Assembly (NCBI GenBank): GCA_037043015.1 | Contig: CM073323.1 | Span: 17,865,758-17,929,757 of the forward strand | DNA: 64,000 nucleotides | Direction: 5' to 3' | Source of the DNA: Bryum argenteum | Taxonomy: Eukaryota; Streptophyta; Bryopsida; Bryales; Bryaceae | Part shown: positions 12,146-24,628 of the stretch, piece by piece | How positions within the stretch are numbered: the first letter of the stretch is position 1 | Layout: each line of letters begins with the position of its first letter | Made by a program: the position numbers and the translations under genes | Notes under the pieces: model-generated | What the model was told of the DNA's origin: nothing | Database searches by the model: none | What the model saw: only the letters and a program-made list of their open reading frames with translations

Positions 12146-12180
<35 letters not shown>
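12146..12180. repeat. Poly(A) tract, about 35 bases
   Basis: Uninterrupted A run just after J1. It could be a retroposon tail or a simple slippage tract; no retroposon body is evident to its left. Confidence 0.9.
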
Positions 12181-12181
<1 letters not shown>

Positions 12182-12734
12182 ACACTGTATTGTAGGTATT
12201 AACGAGAGGAAGGCTCATCAACAAGCAAAGCCGACTCTAGAAACAGCTCTTTCAAACAGAAGAGAATGTTATTGCAAGTCAACGAGGAAGGCGCCAACCT
12301 CCTCCAGCCAGCGCCAATTTGGAGTTGGTAGAGATCAAAGTCGACAGAACATGCTTGGACTTCAACAGCTTTGGGAGCCTTATTGCTGTGGAGGGCGGCG
12401 ATTCCATTGTCAAGGGTATTGCTGAAGGCCTCAAAGTCAAAGGTCCAGCGCCTCAATATTCGCAGGTGCGTCTGATGGAAGGTTGTACTCAAAGTGCATT
12501 TTCAACTCAGCAACAAGGACCAACAGCAAAGCAAGACCTTCTCCACCGTGATAGACATGACTTTGTGATGGCAACATTCCTGAACTTACCGCTGTAGAAG
12601 ATATTATGTTGTAGAGGATGTTATCATCGATTGTGCTCCAATAATCCAATTCACAATTGTAGTCCTCTCCACCACCAATGAATCATTTATAACCCAATGC
12701 TTATGCCTTTATTCTTTTCTCCTACAACGGCAAG
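12181..12734. other. No supported gene
   Basis: Mixed-composition sequence with overlapping open frames up to 97 codons on both strands (12199-12649). None has a recognisable motif or a splice partner I can defend. Confidence 0.3.
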
Positions 12735-13305
12735 TTAACCCCTAACTTTCCTTAAAAACCAAAACGGTCTTTTGATGATTTGGGCAGCCTTAGTTTCGTA
12801 GTAAAAATGAATATTTTTGAGATATTTTTTGGGATTGTGTGAGTTACATTGCAAAGTAGGTGCGGCAAAAATTGCAAAGTCAAATTCTGATTTTTGAGTC
12901 TTCTAGGACGATCCTTGGGTTGCGAGCCGAGATGGGGTAGCTCAAATAAGTAACTTTTTTGAAACATGTTCATTACTAAATCACTACTCAAATTTCGAAG
13001 TGATTCAAGTCAAAAAGTTTACCAATTTTACAAGGGCAGCCTCCAAAAATTTCAAAACCAATCTTCGCAATGCCCAAAAAAACTTGGGAGACAAACTTTG
13101 AATGTTAAAATCTCTCCAATGGTGAACATCCAACGGTCAATTTTTTGAACAGTAATCAAGCATATTCTTAGGTACAAGATCTTACGGTTGGAAGTCTTAA
13201 AAAAGGAGAAGAAATTGGTCCACACCCCACGAGTGCGTAGAGGTAGAGAATCGCAGTTTTGAATTTTCAAGCTGCCAAAAAACACCAAGGAAATTTAGGA
13301 TTTAA
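12735..13305 (+). mobile_element. TTAA-flanked element F (571 bases), shortened A type
   Basis: Left end TTAACCCCTAACTTTCC; the right end is decayed (TTTAGGATTTAA). The interior shares stretches with element A, such as TTTGGGCAGC near the left, and the core (CATCCAACGGTCAA near 13127, CAAGATCTTACGG near 13174), but part of the middle is missing. Confidence 0.6.
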
Positions 13306-14019
13306 CAATGGTAACAGGACGGTAGAGAGCAACCGTAACAAGAGGGTGAATTTAGCAACAAGATTGTGCTAGTGGTAGTTGCCAATAAGGTGATTTGAGA
13401 ATAAATATTACATGATAAATATTAGCAGGTTTTAGTAAAACCACATGAGATTTAATATTATAGTGATGTTCTCTACGTGACCTAAATATTTACTCCAAAA
13501 CTCCTAAGCACAAAAACACTTCAAAAGTCCTAAGAACAAAAACTTTTTATCCTTTGTTTGCAAATCTCGTTTATAGTTTTCTTGAATCTTTAACTTCATT
13601 TTGGAGCAAGTTTTGCCCTCTACGATTTTCTTGTCCCTTTACGCATGGGCCCTAAGTGCCACATTGGGTAGTCCCCTAACTTTCTTTTCATTTATCATAG
13701 ATAATTCCTCGACTGCTGAGAATATATTAGTATCTGAATCGCATTAAAAAATTCCTTCCATGCATAAGAATGGGTGTTCCTACTGCCCTAGTTCCAATCT
13801 TTTGTATGAGAGTAATATTGCAAATGTTTGATAGTTTTAGACAGCCATTGTAAATACAAAAAGTACCTCGGCTTAAAGTGCGACGGAGACGAGAAGGAAT
13901 ACACCTTTATCTAAGCAGGTCAACGATCAGAACCAAAAATGAAAAACCATGATAGATACATCTATATTCCCTTCGAATGTAAAAAAAGACTGCTTGAAAT
14001 CGAGCCGAAATATTACATA
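13306..14019. other. No supported gene
   Basis: AT-rich sequence with no terminal repeats or coding pattern that I can defend. Confidence 0.3.
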
Positions 14020-14225
14020 CTAGAACATCGACAGGATATACATTTGTAAAAAGCCCAGCTCAAAACGGTCTCTAATCACTGGAACCTCCAATATTGCCTC
14101 TGTGATGTCAAACACGAGCTCCGCAAACTGGAAGATGATATGCACCATGCTTCCTGGTGTTGGAGGTCCAGTGATGCTCTTGAATGAAGGTTGGAAAAGA
14201 TTCCCTCGCTGTGTCCCAAAAAAGC
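14020..14225 (-). other. Possible exon downstream of UPF2, same strand
   Basis: After a good acceptor (CTTGCAG at 14232-14226), a frame of about 67 codons runs to a TAG at 14022-14020. It contains GTQRGNLFQPSFKS and VFDITEAILEVPVIRD. A small upstream frame with a GTAAGT donor near 14612 would join it in phase. This could be a separate small gene, an alternative 3' end of UPF2, or chance. I do not recognise the protein. Confidence 0.25.
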
Positions 14226-14767
14226 CTGCAAGGAGAAGAATATTAAAATGGATACAACCAGGAACTTATCAGTTACTAAAACTCTCGCCCATATAAAGCT
14301 TGATTTTCAAATCTCTGATAAACCATTAGTTCTCAGTAGTAAGGTAAACAGTCCTAAAATCAAGCATTGCATACACCCTAAATTCTTGCCCACTTCCTAA
14401 ATTTCAGATAAACGAACGTACCACGTGTAGAGTGCTTGGATTCAGGTGATCTTCCTCAGGACACTCTAAAATTCATTAGCATAAATGCTTAAAAAGAGTA
14501 CAAAACTATGGCATTCTTCTTTTCCATGATTTTCCAACCAATGTGTATGCCTTGAATGCTTGGCTTTAGAACCGGTTACTCTGAAATCTTTAAGGAGGAA
14601 GTGGCAACTTACCAGGGAAATGGGCGTAGCAAGTGGCAACTCTGTGATACTCCATATCCGAAGAAGAGGTTCTCAGAGGTCGTACTTGGCTTGTACAAGG
14701 CAGTAGTAGACGTCTGGTTGCTACAAAACCAGAAGAGAGGATACAACAAACAAACAACGATGCAAGC

Positions 14768-17700
14768 CTATCGTCGCCTTCCTTGGCCGCCGGCAGCAAT
14801 GGGGCGTCTATGACGAGCAGCATTGTTGCCAACTCTGCCACCCCCATCGCCCCAATGAGTACCACCACCCCGACCACGGCCAACACCAGGCGCTCCTTGA
14901 TGCGAGGCCCAGTTCATAGGCTGAGGGGCGGTGCCTGCACGATCCTCCTCGTCCCTCTCATTGTACTCCAGCACTAATCGCTTGATATCTTGCTTCTCCT
15001 CCAGCTCCGCAGCTTCTTTCTGCTTCGTGCTCAGCACAAGAGAGCAATCACGCGGAATGCGGAGCTGTTTCGTCTGTTGTTTGTTACCTTTTTTCACCAA
15101 CACTCGGAACTGGACACTCGTTCCATTTGTTTGATCATCCACTACCTCGTCCCCTGACTCTATGTCTGTACCTCCACCTCCCCGGCCATGATCCTTACTG
15201 TCGAATAGATTGAGTGGTATTGTCATGTTCAACGTTGGACGAGATCGCATCTCAAGTTTGCGTGAATCTATGCTTTCTTGCATCAGTGCACGATACTCTC
15301 GATCGAATTCGGCTTCTTCCGCTGGGTCTGTCTCTGGCATCTTCTTTTGCATCACCTTCACTTTCTCTTCTTCCTCTGATCCTGCTGTATCCGCTCCCCC
15401 TTCTAGCTCCTCTGCTTCCAGCTCATCGTCACCTGCAATGTTACAAGTCAATATCATAATGAGACTGCTAGTGGAATGATTAGACAGCTTCTAAACAGAC
15501 CCAATCCAGCAGATCTCTACTGTACTGATCCCTCAATTCTCCTATTCATCATGTATATGGCAATGTAATTTTTTAGGTCAAGATTGTGTGTAATTAATGA
15601 GAGACCTAAGCCTTGCAAGGGTAAAAGCTAAGTGTTTGGATGTACGGCTGGTGAGTAGATAGGCTTGAAATGAAGAGATTAGTAGGATTGTGTATAAAAT
15701 CCAAATTGATGATCAATCTCATTGTTGTTGATTTTTTCAGTTGATGATCAATCTCATTATTGTTAAATTTTTCAGTTAATGATCAATCTCATTATTGTTA
15801 AATTTTCAGTTGATGATCAATCTCATTTTTTCGGTTCTATGAAGGTTCCACACTCAGACTTTGGGGAATTGGGGTAGTCTGCACAGATTGGCGATAATTT
15901 GGTGGATATTCATACCCTCATCCTCGTGGAATGTGTACTTTTCTTCTTCGAGCTCCTCCTCTTCCTCCTGGCCATCGGCTTCCATACTACCACTTTCTGT
16001 CTCTGATTCACTATCCCCATCATCCGGATGAACTACCGCGGTTCTGGTTCCAAGTTGTGGAGCTCCAGTATTTTGAGCGTCCTTGCCGAACTCCGAGGTT
16101 GATTGGTTGTTATGTACCTCTCCATCTGCTTGTATTGCTGTGGCTGGAGGGCGAGAACTCCGTTCCTTCTCAGAAGCTGCTAGGTTGCGATCAACCTCTT
16201 CTAACTCGAGCAATGCTTGATTAGCCTCGTCATAGGTAGCGTACCGTACCATCTTTGGACGTAGATCTGCAAATAGATCCTGTAAACAAACAATAGCACA
16301 TCATTATTTCTTTCCCAACCCGAAGCAGTAGTACTGGCTAACAACAGTATTGATAAAGTCGTAAAAGCAGCACCGGAAATAATTGCATGAGTGGAAATGT
16401 TATTTGTTCAGTTCTGTACCTGAAGGTCAAATTCCACGTCCAAAGGGATGACTCCCTTGCTGAGAACGTATCGTTGAAAATAGAGTAGAAATCGATCAAG
16501 CCGGCGCTTAGATGAACCTCGATCAAAGAACTGTCCACAGGTCTCAAGAAGCGTGATGACCATACGTAATCGGAAGCAGTCTTCTGGAGGGTCCAGCACA
16601 TCTTGCTGAATTTTCATAGCAGAAATAAAGAATACAGTTAGATATTATAAGGACATGATATGATATGAAAGAAGAAAACTTTCATAAAGTTACTGATGAA
16701 TTGTCTTGTAGGCTGCTATTTTATCAAGGAACAAGTATCCCAGAATATGACGACTGAGAGTGCAGGCAAGGTAGAAAGCTTTGACGCTACCGAGGCTCGA
16801 AACAAAAGATGGTGCTACTATCATAATGTCAAACATAATGCATCAGTCTCCTCGATTATCATATCCTATTTAGTTTGAATGAAATCCGAATGGTGCAGTT
16901 CTAAGGGTGAGGGTTCGCAGCAGCTACCAAGAGGATGAGAAAGTGCCACCCCATCCTCCCTCCCATCCCTGGAATTTTAATTTGAACCCCCCCAAGGCCA
17001 TTTTTGATGATTTTGAATTCAGAAATGGGCCCTGCGGCCCCAAATTACTCTAGGAGCCTACTCCTTGGCAATTTAAACCAATACACTAAAAAATTAGGGG
17101 GCTCCTTTACCCCTCCCCATCCAACGCTCATCCTCATCTTCATCCTCTTGGTAGCTGCTGCGAACCCTTAGGCCAGTTCTAAAGGAAAAAATTACCTCTG
17201 AAGTCCCATGACCATAACCAATGATCAGATAGAGAGTATCAAAGATAACAGGAGAGTCGATGAGGCGGTAGCTATAAAGTTCTCCAAGAAACCGCATGTA
17301 TGCAATGCGTCGCTGCTGCATACCATACTCATTCAACTCCAAACCCACCCTAATAGCTTCAAGGACCTGGAATCGATTCGACAAGGATTAGCGATGTGTC
17401 GTTTATTCGATTACCATGATGCAACAACTGCCCATCCCCAAGCTACAGGAAACTATCCGTATTCAATATCCGTCGCTACTTATATTCATGAACGTAGCTG
17501 GCTGTTTCCAGATGAGAATGTAAAACTGTTTGGAATTCTGAAAAGGACTTGGCACAGATATGATGTCACGGCTTTGATGAGTGGAGTGTCGTTACCTCGT
17601 CAACCACAGCAACTGCAAATGCATCATGATAGCGGCTTAAACCAGCAGTTAAGGAGGCTATTAGGTGAACTTGACTGTATTTTCCTTTATAGACCTTCAT

Positions 17701-20700
17701 GAAGCACTTCAACAAATACGTTTCGCAATCGCTCCAAGGAAGCTTTCTCAATTGCCGTAGAACATGCTCGATAGTTGTTTTATCAAGATCCGCAAAGAGC
17801 AACTTCCGGATGTACTGCAAAACATGAACCAATATTTTCAGTATCCATTTGCATTATTGACCAAGTCATGCAAATGGCAGTAAATATACACAGAGGACGA
17901 TGTTTAATATACCTGATGTAATGGTGGGCGAACTTTAGAGACACGAGCAGACCTCTCAGGAGGCTTACACTGGTAGTAAGCATTCTCTACAAGAGTGCTA
18001 TGTCGAGCATCCAGATTCTTGACATTCTTGAGACGCATTATAATCTCTAGCATGTTGCCCATACGCATGGATGTCTCAGGAAACCGATATAGGAAGCGCC
18101 CGCAAGTTTCTAGCAAGTTGCACGCCACATCAATGTTGTGGTGTGTAAAATCGTCTAAGCATGACTGTAAAAGCACACGAATGACCATCAGAGGAGTCAG
18201 CAACATATGGGATAGCTCTAAAAGGTACTTGAAACCATCAATATTCGTGAAATTCGGTTGCATTATGAAAAGACATAGGACATAGACTCTGGATGCCACG
18301 AGCAACTTAATGCTAAATATTGTCAAGATATACCTAGAGTCATCCTATTGCCTTCTTAGCAATATGCTTTTAACTTTAGTGACGCACCTTCAAACAGCTG
18401 AATATCAGGCCTGGCGATGCCACCTTGAACTTCGCAAGTTCACCGAGGAAACGAATATTCCTGATCTTGGTCTCAATGTTCATTTGGTCCTACATAGCAT
18501 TCTCAATTGTAAGGTTTAACAATGAACATCATCGCAAGCCGCTGACAGAAAATGTGTCGTACGAAAAACATGACACTAAGAATATCGGTTCTCACATCTC
18601 AATTGCTACTCAGCTTCTATTACAGCGGAATAGACGCAGACACAATAGGACTGTAGAATAGACTTGCACTCAATCCAGAATGCCAAAATGTCAGTCTAGA
18701 TTCAAACCTAACGATTTATAATATTCCTCAGCTCCAAATATCAAGCATACTAAGAAGTCTCAAGCCAAGAAGTTCAACCTTTTTGTTCATTAGAAAGTTG
18801 AATTCGTCCTCGAGCAATTGTAGAATCATAGGGGCTACATCCTTCATGCACGTTGATAAGGTGGCGACCATTCGAGAATAATATGGTATGAGCTCCAAAG
18901 AACTTCTTGAAACATTAAAAAGTGTGCGCACAAGCTTTTTACGGCTGCTCTTGGAATTCAAATAGCAGAAATCTACCTGCACAGAGACAAAATATCAATA
19001 AGCATAGAATAGAGGACAGGTGGAAGTATACTCAGCTCTACCCTGTCTATGGAATAAAAGCGACGCCATCACGACAGAGAGATGGCCTGTTCCGAGCCTT
19101 CTGAACCACTCAAAACATCAAGGATCTCGTCAGAAATACCGTGAGTTGGTCGATGAGATCTCGACTGACACAGCCGGGAAGCCTCTGAAGAAGACTGTCG
19201 AGACTAGCACCTTCGGCGCCCTTCACCTTTTCCTTCTCAGTTTCTTTGTCCAACTTCTTCTCACCATCCTTGTCTTTTTCTTTCAGCTTCTCCTTGTCTG
19301 ATTTCTCCTCCCTGTCTTTGTCTTTAAGCTTTTCATCCGAAACAGCTAGGACTTCCGTAGCTTGAGACTCTGCTTCTAAAATAACATCGGCGATTTCTGC
19401 TGCCGGGACAGCAGCATGCTCAGGTTCCTGTCAACAGTGAACCGATGACGATCAGAAGCCCATTCTAAAATACACAACCAAGAATGTGGTTCTTATTGGA
19501 ACATGCACCATGTAAGATGTAGGAGAAAGAAAATCACCACTTGTTCTCCAGCCTTTTGTGAAGATTCGGCTGCCCCCTTTGGTTCAGACTCTCCAAGTAA
19601 AACAGCAGGGACGAACGCACTGGCCACATTTCCATTCCATAATGAGGATGACATAACAAATAGTATAGCACGTATCATACACAAATCCTCTTTGTCAAAA
19701 TAGCTCAAGGAACAATAAGACGAAATTCATGAGCCCATTGTCATTTGAAGGTTCATTGACCAACAACAAATGGATATAAAGAGGTAGAGGCAATACGCAC
19801 CGAAGATCAGGCAGGCTTTCATAGAAGGAACGAGTATCCTCATCATCCCAAATAGGCTCTGGAGTAGCAGGTTCCTTTCCAGCCGCTTGCGAAGCCCCAT
19901 CGTCTCCAGTAGTAACACGTGTAGTGTGTCCATCCTCCGGCGTTACTGGAGGCGGCATATCCAGTGCTTCTGACAATCTGCACAAAGAAGTGGCGGCTAA
20001 CCAAAATTACACAAATCACAAACACGCAACTCTGGGCACTGAAACAGCAGCAATAGGTGTCGACCATTCACAGGTGACACTACAGCGACTTACGAAGAGA
20101 TATTGCGAAAGAGATGCTCGTAAGCCTTTCGAAGCTTTTCGTATGCAGCTGCATTTTCTTCACTAAGCTCTCCCTTTGCATTCAGCATTCTTGCATTCTC
20201 TGATTCCAACTGTCGCAAGGCCTGCAAGAATTCAAACAAGTATCAAACACCGTACTTCCAGCGCTGGCTAAGAAGAATAATACCATCAAAAGGACATGAT
20301 CTGAGAGAACCTAAAACTGCAACATGGTGCCAAATTCAAAACCTTGACGCCGGACTGGATAGAATGAAGCTCAAGAGCACCACACAATCTGATGGTCCAT
20401 AACATGAAAGTCCCAAAATAACAAAATTGAAAAGTAGAAGAGCACCACGAATCATTACCGTATGCTCTGACTGAAGGAGTTCCATCACTGCATCAAGAAA
20501 AGATTGAAACAGCTTGCGCAATTGCTTCTTCTGATCCGCAGTTATGCTAAGCTCCTTGTAAAGCTGCACAAATCTCAAGGGTTATCGGTAAACAACATAT
20601 AATGCGGATGCTTTAGCCCATCGACAGCGCACGAAATGCTATATGACAAAGCATTCATGTTACATGCTGTCAGAAGTTGCCAATACGTATGTACTTCAGT

Positions 20701-22102
20701 TCGTTTCCGTAAATCATATAGACTGAAAACAAGCCAAGCTGATGGATCTGCTCCAATTTATGAGCCGAAAACGTAGTAAGGTAAAGAAACGATAAAATCC
20801 ATCACTTCCTTTCCGAAACCTCTGTACACCTCAAAACTTCAAACCAAATGGCTGTTAGTAAGTACCTCCTCTTGTCCATCTTGCCCTGTTAGAGGAAGGC
20901 CAAGAAGCCCCCGACCTTGCTTTGCAAAGCTAACCAGAAGAGAAAGATTGGTCTGAGTAGCTTCCCGGTCCTTCAAGTGCTCGCTGCTAGCGAGATCCTT
21001 AATGATGTTGTAAAACACACTTCCATCCTCAAACACTCCACAGAAGTAAAGCTCCATCAACAGCCTGAGTGTGCTACGTTTCTTCATTGCCCGCGAGCTA
21101 CGATCACCGTCGATATCGTCCCCTTTAGCAGGAAAGAAAACTTTCAACAGCCCTGTCAGTAGTGTTGGTGCAAAGTCTTTGTATCTTTGGTGAAGTAAAG
21201 AGCAGACCTACATTCACAACGTGGAGTTAAAGACGGCTCACAAGCCACATGTTCCAAGGAGTCCAATGCCTCCTGCATCACTTTATTATCGTCTCATCCA
21301 ATCATCACAGCACACATAAGAGTTAGAAGTCGGTACCTGCACAGCCGCATTGATATCCGAGCTTTTCAACTTGGCATCCAATACTGCAGTTACTGCTTCA
21401 CTTACGAACTTGCTCAGATTCACAACCCGAAGCTCCTCAAGCAGACCTTCTCTCTGCTCTTCATTGATCTGTTTCAACTTCTTAATCACCGCTGTATTTC
21501 GCTTGATGCTCGAATCGAGCGTTTTGAAGAAGCTTGCATCTGTCAACATATCAAAGATTAAGATCAATAAACCAATAAGCAGAAGAACTTCAATGGACAA
21601 ATTCTTTCTACTACGATCTAAGCACACATAACCTAAAGTAGAATCCAGATTACCAGGTCTCTCTGGCGATAAATTGGATTGACGCAACTGACGCTTCGCT
21701 TCTGCCAATTTTCTCAGCTCCTCAGCGCGCGCAACAGCTTCCTGCAACAATTCAAGAAGTGAACCCTAACCAGCTCAATGCCACTGATCACAGGTCGCTC
21801 ATGAAAAACCGAGTAATATCAAGATTCGAGGATTATCTTTAAATGTAAGGCATCCAAAAGGAGAAATTCGCCATGAGAGCTTCGCTACGAAAAGATTCAC
21901 AAGATTCTCTCAAGACTACAATTCTCCTTGTTCAAGAAAAAAGTGGCATTGCATGACTGACCTCATCGCCATCCTTGCTCCGATGAGCGGTGTCGGCGGC
22001 AGCGTGGTCATCGTCATCATGTGCAGCTCCACCTCCACTTGCTGGAGTGGCTGCCTCGTCGCCCTTGTCCCCGTCCGCTCCTCCTTTCTCCTTCAACCCC
22101 AT
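14768..22102 (-). CDS. UPF2: UPF2, nonsense-mediated mRNA decay factor (17 exons)
   Basis: Exons on the minus strand: 22102-21962, 21741-21633, 21539-21337, 21207-20866, 20563-20459, 20221-20094, 19977-19801, 19619-19541, 19427-19140, 18976-18779, 18489-18388, 18164-17913, 17814-17596, 17366-17196, 16605-16420, 16279-15916, 15432-14768. All join in frame to 1242 codons, close to the plant orthologue length. UPF2 bridges UPF1 and UPF3 on the mRNA and activates UPF1 helicase; it is mostly cytoplasmic and perinuclear. Three MIF4G helical domains lie at about residues 60-290, 500-700 and 715-900. They include signatures TLDSSIKRNTAVIKKLKQIN, THHNIDVACNLLETCGRFLY and KLPWSDCETYLLKCFMKV. A lysine-rich linker (about 460-500) precedes the second, and an acidic stretch lies at about 970-1040. 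The C-terminal UPF1-binding part contains RPTLNMTIPLN, KRGNKQQTKQL-like VKKGNKQQTKQL and KQKEAAELEEKQDIKRLVLE. The tail is glycine/arginine-rich. The start is the first ATG ahead of an acidic, GDE-rich leader. Confidence 0.95.
16905..17173. mobile_element. Mutator-like MITE in a UPF2 intron (269 bases)
   Basis: Terminal inverted repeats share GGTTCGCAGCAGCTACCAAG then AGGATGA, with mismatches only at the outermost bases. They are flanked by the 9-base duplication CAGTTCTAA at 16896-16904 and 17174-17182. A 9-base duplication fits Mutator-like elements. It lies wholly within the 590-base intron between exons 14 and 15, so the reading frame is untouched. A relative interrupted by J2 is at about 23741-24467. 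Confidence 0.85.
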
Positions 22103-22906
22103 GGCTACAAACCCTAAAAACTCGGCTCAAATCAGCAAGCAGTGGCATGAACACAAATCGGGCAACGTGAGAACAGCGATTTCGGTCCTCTACATCGATT
22201 AATGCACTTCACCGCAATTAAATTGGCGTGGCGATGGTGGAATACAATACGACGCACAGCAGCTCCGTAAGCAAAGCGGTCTTACTTGCTTGCAGGAAGC
22301 TGGATTGCGGATTGGATGAACGTTTTCGACTTCTGTCGCGTGGACTTGGATGATCTTCGTCGCCCCATTGGATGTATGGATGGAGGAAGACCATCCATGC
22401 ATTTTATTACACTAAAAACATATAAAATCCACGTTTGATCACAAATAAATGTGTTTTATAGTTGATATTAACCTAAAAGATTTATATTGAGATGTTTATT
22501 GAAGGTTAAAGTAAATGTTCAATTTTTTTGGTATATGGAGACGGTATGACCAACAACAAATACAATGGGATTTTTAAGGCAAAAAGAGGATGTGAATAGA
22601 AGACATTTGTTGGAAATATTGGAGAGATTTTAGAAGTACTAGCGTAAACACCAGTTGTACCAAGAAGTAATTATTCAAGTTAAGTATATTTTGCTAAAAA
22701 CATATTTCATTTATTCCCTTGTTCTCTCACTCCTTGTTTCCTCTCTCACTTGCTTCTTCACTCCCTCGTTTTCCAGTTCTTACCTTCCCTTGTTCTCCTC
22801 TTCATGTGTCCCCTCGCCTCTTTTTGACCTTGTTTACAAAAAAGATCCAACAAACGAACATACCGTTATTATTTTGTTATATTACAAGTGAAAGAAAACC
22901 CGCTAA

Positions 22907-22918
22907 TTTGGCGGGAAA
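22907..22918 (+). promoter_or_regulatory. Consensus E2F binding sequence
   Basis: TTTGGCGGGAAA fits the E2F consensus TTTSSCSS extended by AAA. It is about 0.8 kb upstream of the UPF2 ATG in UPF2 orientation. Plant E2F targets usually carry such sites closer to the start, so a regulatory role is uncertain. Confidence 0.35.
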
Positions 22919-23504
22919 AAAAATCAGTGGAGAGTTCTTTAGAACATATATATTCCTTTCTAAAAAAAATCATTTGCATAAGGTTACCCCTTCCTCTCTC
23001 CATGTTATTACCATTAATCATATTGCCAGTGAGTCTTGTAGTTGCGTCCCCAACCACCTTAAAAGTTGTATACTTTTATATATTAAACATGCATGCATGT
23101 TGATGTCACGCCTACACACATTCTCCCCATCTCCTTACTCCTCCATGCCCCGTACTTTATCCCGTCTTGGTAAATTTGGTAATTTTTTTAAGGTTTTGCA
23201 ATCTTATTTATTTTGGGCAAATTTTAAGAATAAAATAGCATATACCGCAGCTTCGCCAGATTTCAAATAGTGTTTTCAAACTTTACTTGTGAATATCTTA
23301 TAAAGTATGAAGAATTTCAAATCATGAAATGACTTTTCGGAAAGGTATGGAAATTTTCTTTAACCTCAAAAGGTTTCAATTTCATATAAGCTAAACATAG
23401 TAAACTAGCAATGACATACCTGTCGTCGCAATAGGAAAGCTCTGTATATGGTACTTTTATAGATAATTTACACAATCCAAAAAAATAAAAGAAGATAGGT
23501 AGAT

Positions 23505-23632
23505 AGGTTGTTTGGTAAGTTCGTAAGATGGTAGGTTGGTACGTTGGGTAGGAAGGTTTGGTAGGTAGAGATGTTTGGTGGGTAGGAAGGTTTGGTAGGT
23601 AGGAAGGTTTGGTAGGTAGAAAGGATTGCCGA
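23505..23632 (+). repeat. Short-period G/T-rich tandem repeat
   Basis: Irregular repeats of GGTAGGTAGGAAGGTTT and close variants over about 130 bases. Minisatellite-like; no protein is implied. Confidence 0.85.
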
Positions 23633-23740
23633 ACAATTTTATGTTATAGAAGTAGATAAGGTGGTCATCTACAACCTCATAAGGTCCAATATAGTAAATA
23701 AGGGGTTGACCATACCCCAAACGTCCCGTTTTGAGGGCAT

Positions 23741-24467
23741 TGGTTCACGGTAGCTACCAGAGAGGCATCCTAGAATTTGTAGAGACGTTCTCCCCAAAGC
23801 CGTTTTTCATGATTTTGAGTTTGGAAATGGGCTCTCTACCCCCAAATTAGGGATGTTGCACATGGAAAGTCAAGGCCAACAAATCTTCAAGCCAAGTTGC
23901 TCATATTTTGAGCCCAATCGGCTCCATGGGCCACTTGGCGAACACATCAAACAATTAATAAAGTGGGGGTCAATTCCCCCATGTGTAAAGTCCCTTGGGC
24001 CCGATTTGTGGAAGGAAAGTCCCCATGAGGCCAAATTGTATTATTAGCTACATTCCATGCTTTTCGTTTGTTCACATTAAAATATCTGACTGAAATAATG
24101 ATTTTGTATTGAAATCAAGCAACTGCTTTTAGGCCATGAATTGACCTTCCATTTTTGCATCTCCCAACTTTTGGAGCGTAAGCAGTGTCACAACTTGTCC
24201 CCTACCTATTACAATATAATTTCAGAAATTGGCCTTGACTACCCATGTAAAGCTACAACGACCAATTTCAAGAATTGGGCCAATCACAAGAGAGGATTTG
24301 GCCATAAATTGGTCCCATCGGTGGCTTGGCCCCTCGTATGAAGCCGCTCTTACTCATTGGTAATTTAAACCAATACATTAAAAACTAGGGGACTCTTCTA
24401 CCCCTCCCCCATCCATCCTCCTTGGAAGGGGCTCCATCCATCCTCTTTGGAAGGGGCTACGAACGCT
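23741..24467. mobile_element. Relative of the UPF2-intron MITE, interrupted by J2
   Basis: Left end TGGTTCACGGTAGCTACCAG and right end GGGGCTACGAACGC match the UPF2-intron element, as do interior stretches such as ATTTAAACCAATACA. It is broken at CCCCAAATTA by a 500-base insert with TTA target duplication. The intact intron copy reads CCCCAAATTACTC and serves as the empty site. Confidence 0.7.
23850..24349 (-). mobile_element. PIF/Harbinger-like element J2 (500 bases)
   Basis: The left flank is TTA (23847-23849) and the right flank TTA (24350-24352). The ends begin GGGATGTTGCACATGG and, on the other strand, GAGCGGCTTCATACG. The related UPF2-intron element has a single TTA at this place. A 3-base TTA/TAA target is typical of PIF/Harbinger and Tourist elements. 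Non-coding; the reverse of J1. Confidence 0.75.
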
Positions 24468-24628
24468 TACTCCCCTTTTGATTTCTTTCTAATAACACAT
24501 AGTGTTGTAGCACATTTCTCAGAGCGCTTTCCCATTTGTCTATTCTTATCTTGCATACGATCTGCTGCTTTGTAGCTATTTCTCACAGGTTATGGGCCTT
24601 ATCTCTTCGCTATAGACAATAGAAGAAA

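Larger units (their letters stand above)
22103..23740. other. UPF2 upstream region
   Basis: Should contain the UPF2 5' untranslated region and promoter, running to the right on the minus strand. It holds a consensus E2F site (22907-22918), C/T-rich sequence near 22720-22830, a dispersed repeat (about 23190-23410, also at about 45190-45400), and a short-period repeat (23505-23632). No other gene is supported. Confidence 0.5.

Noticed and set aside
14780-15480. Plus-strand open frames rich in serine opposite the last UPF2 exon
   Set aside because: They are antisense shadows of the acidic/serine codons of UPF2.
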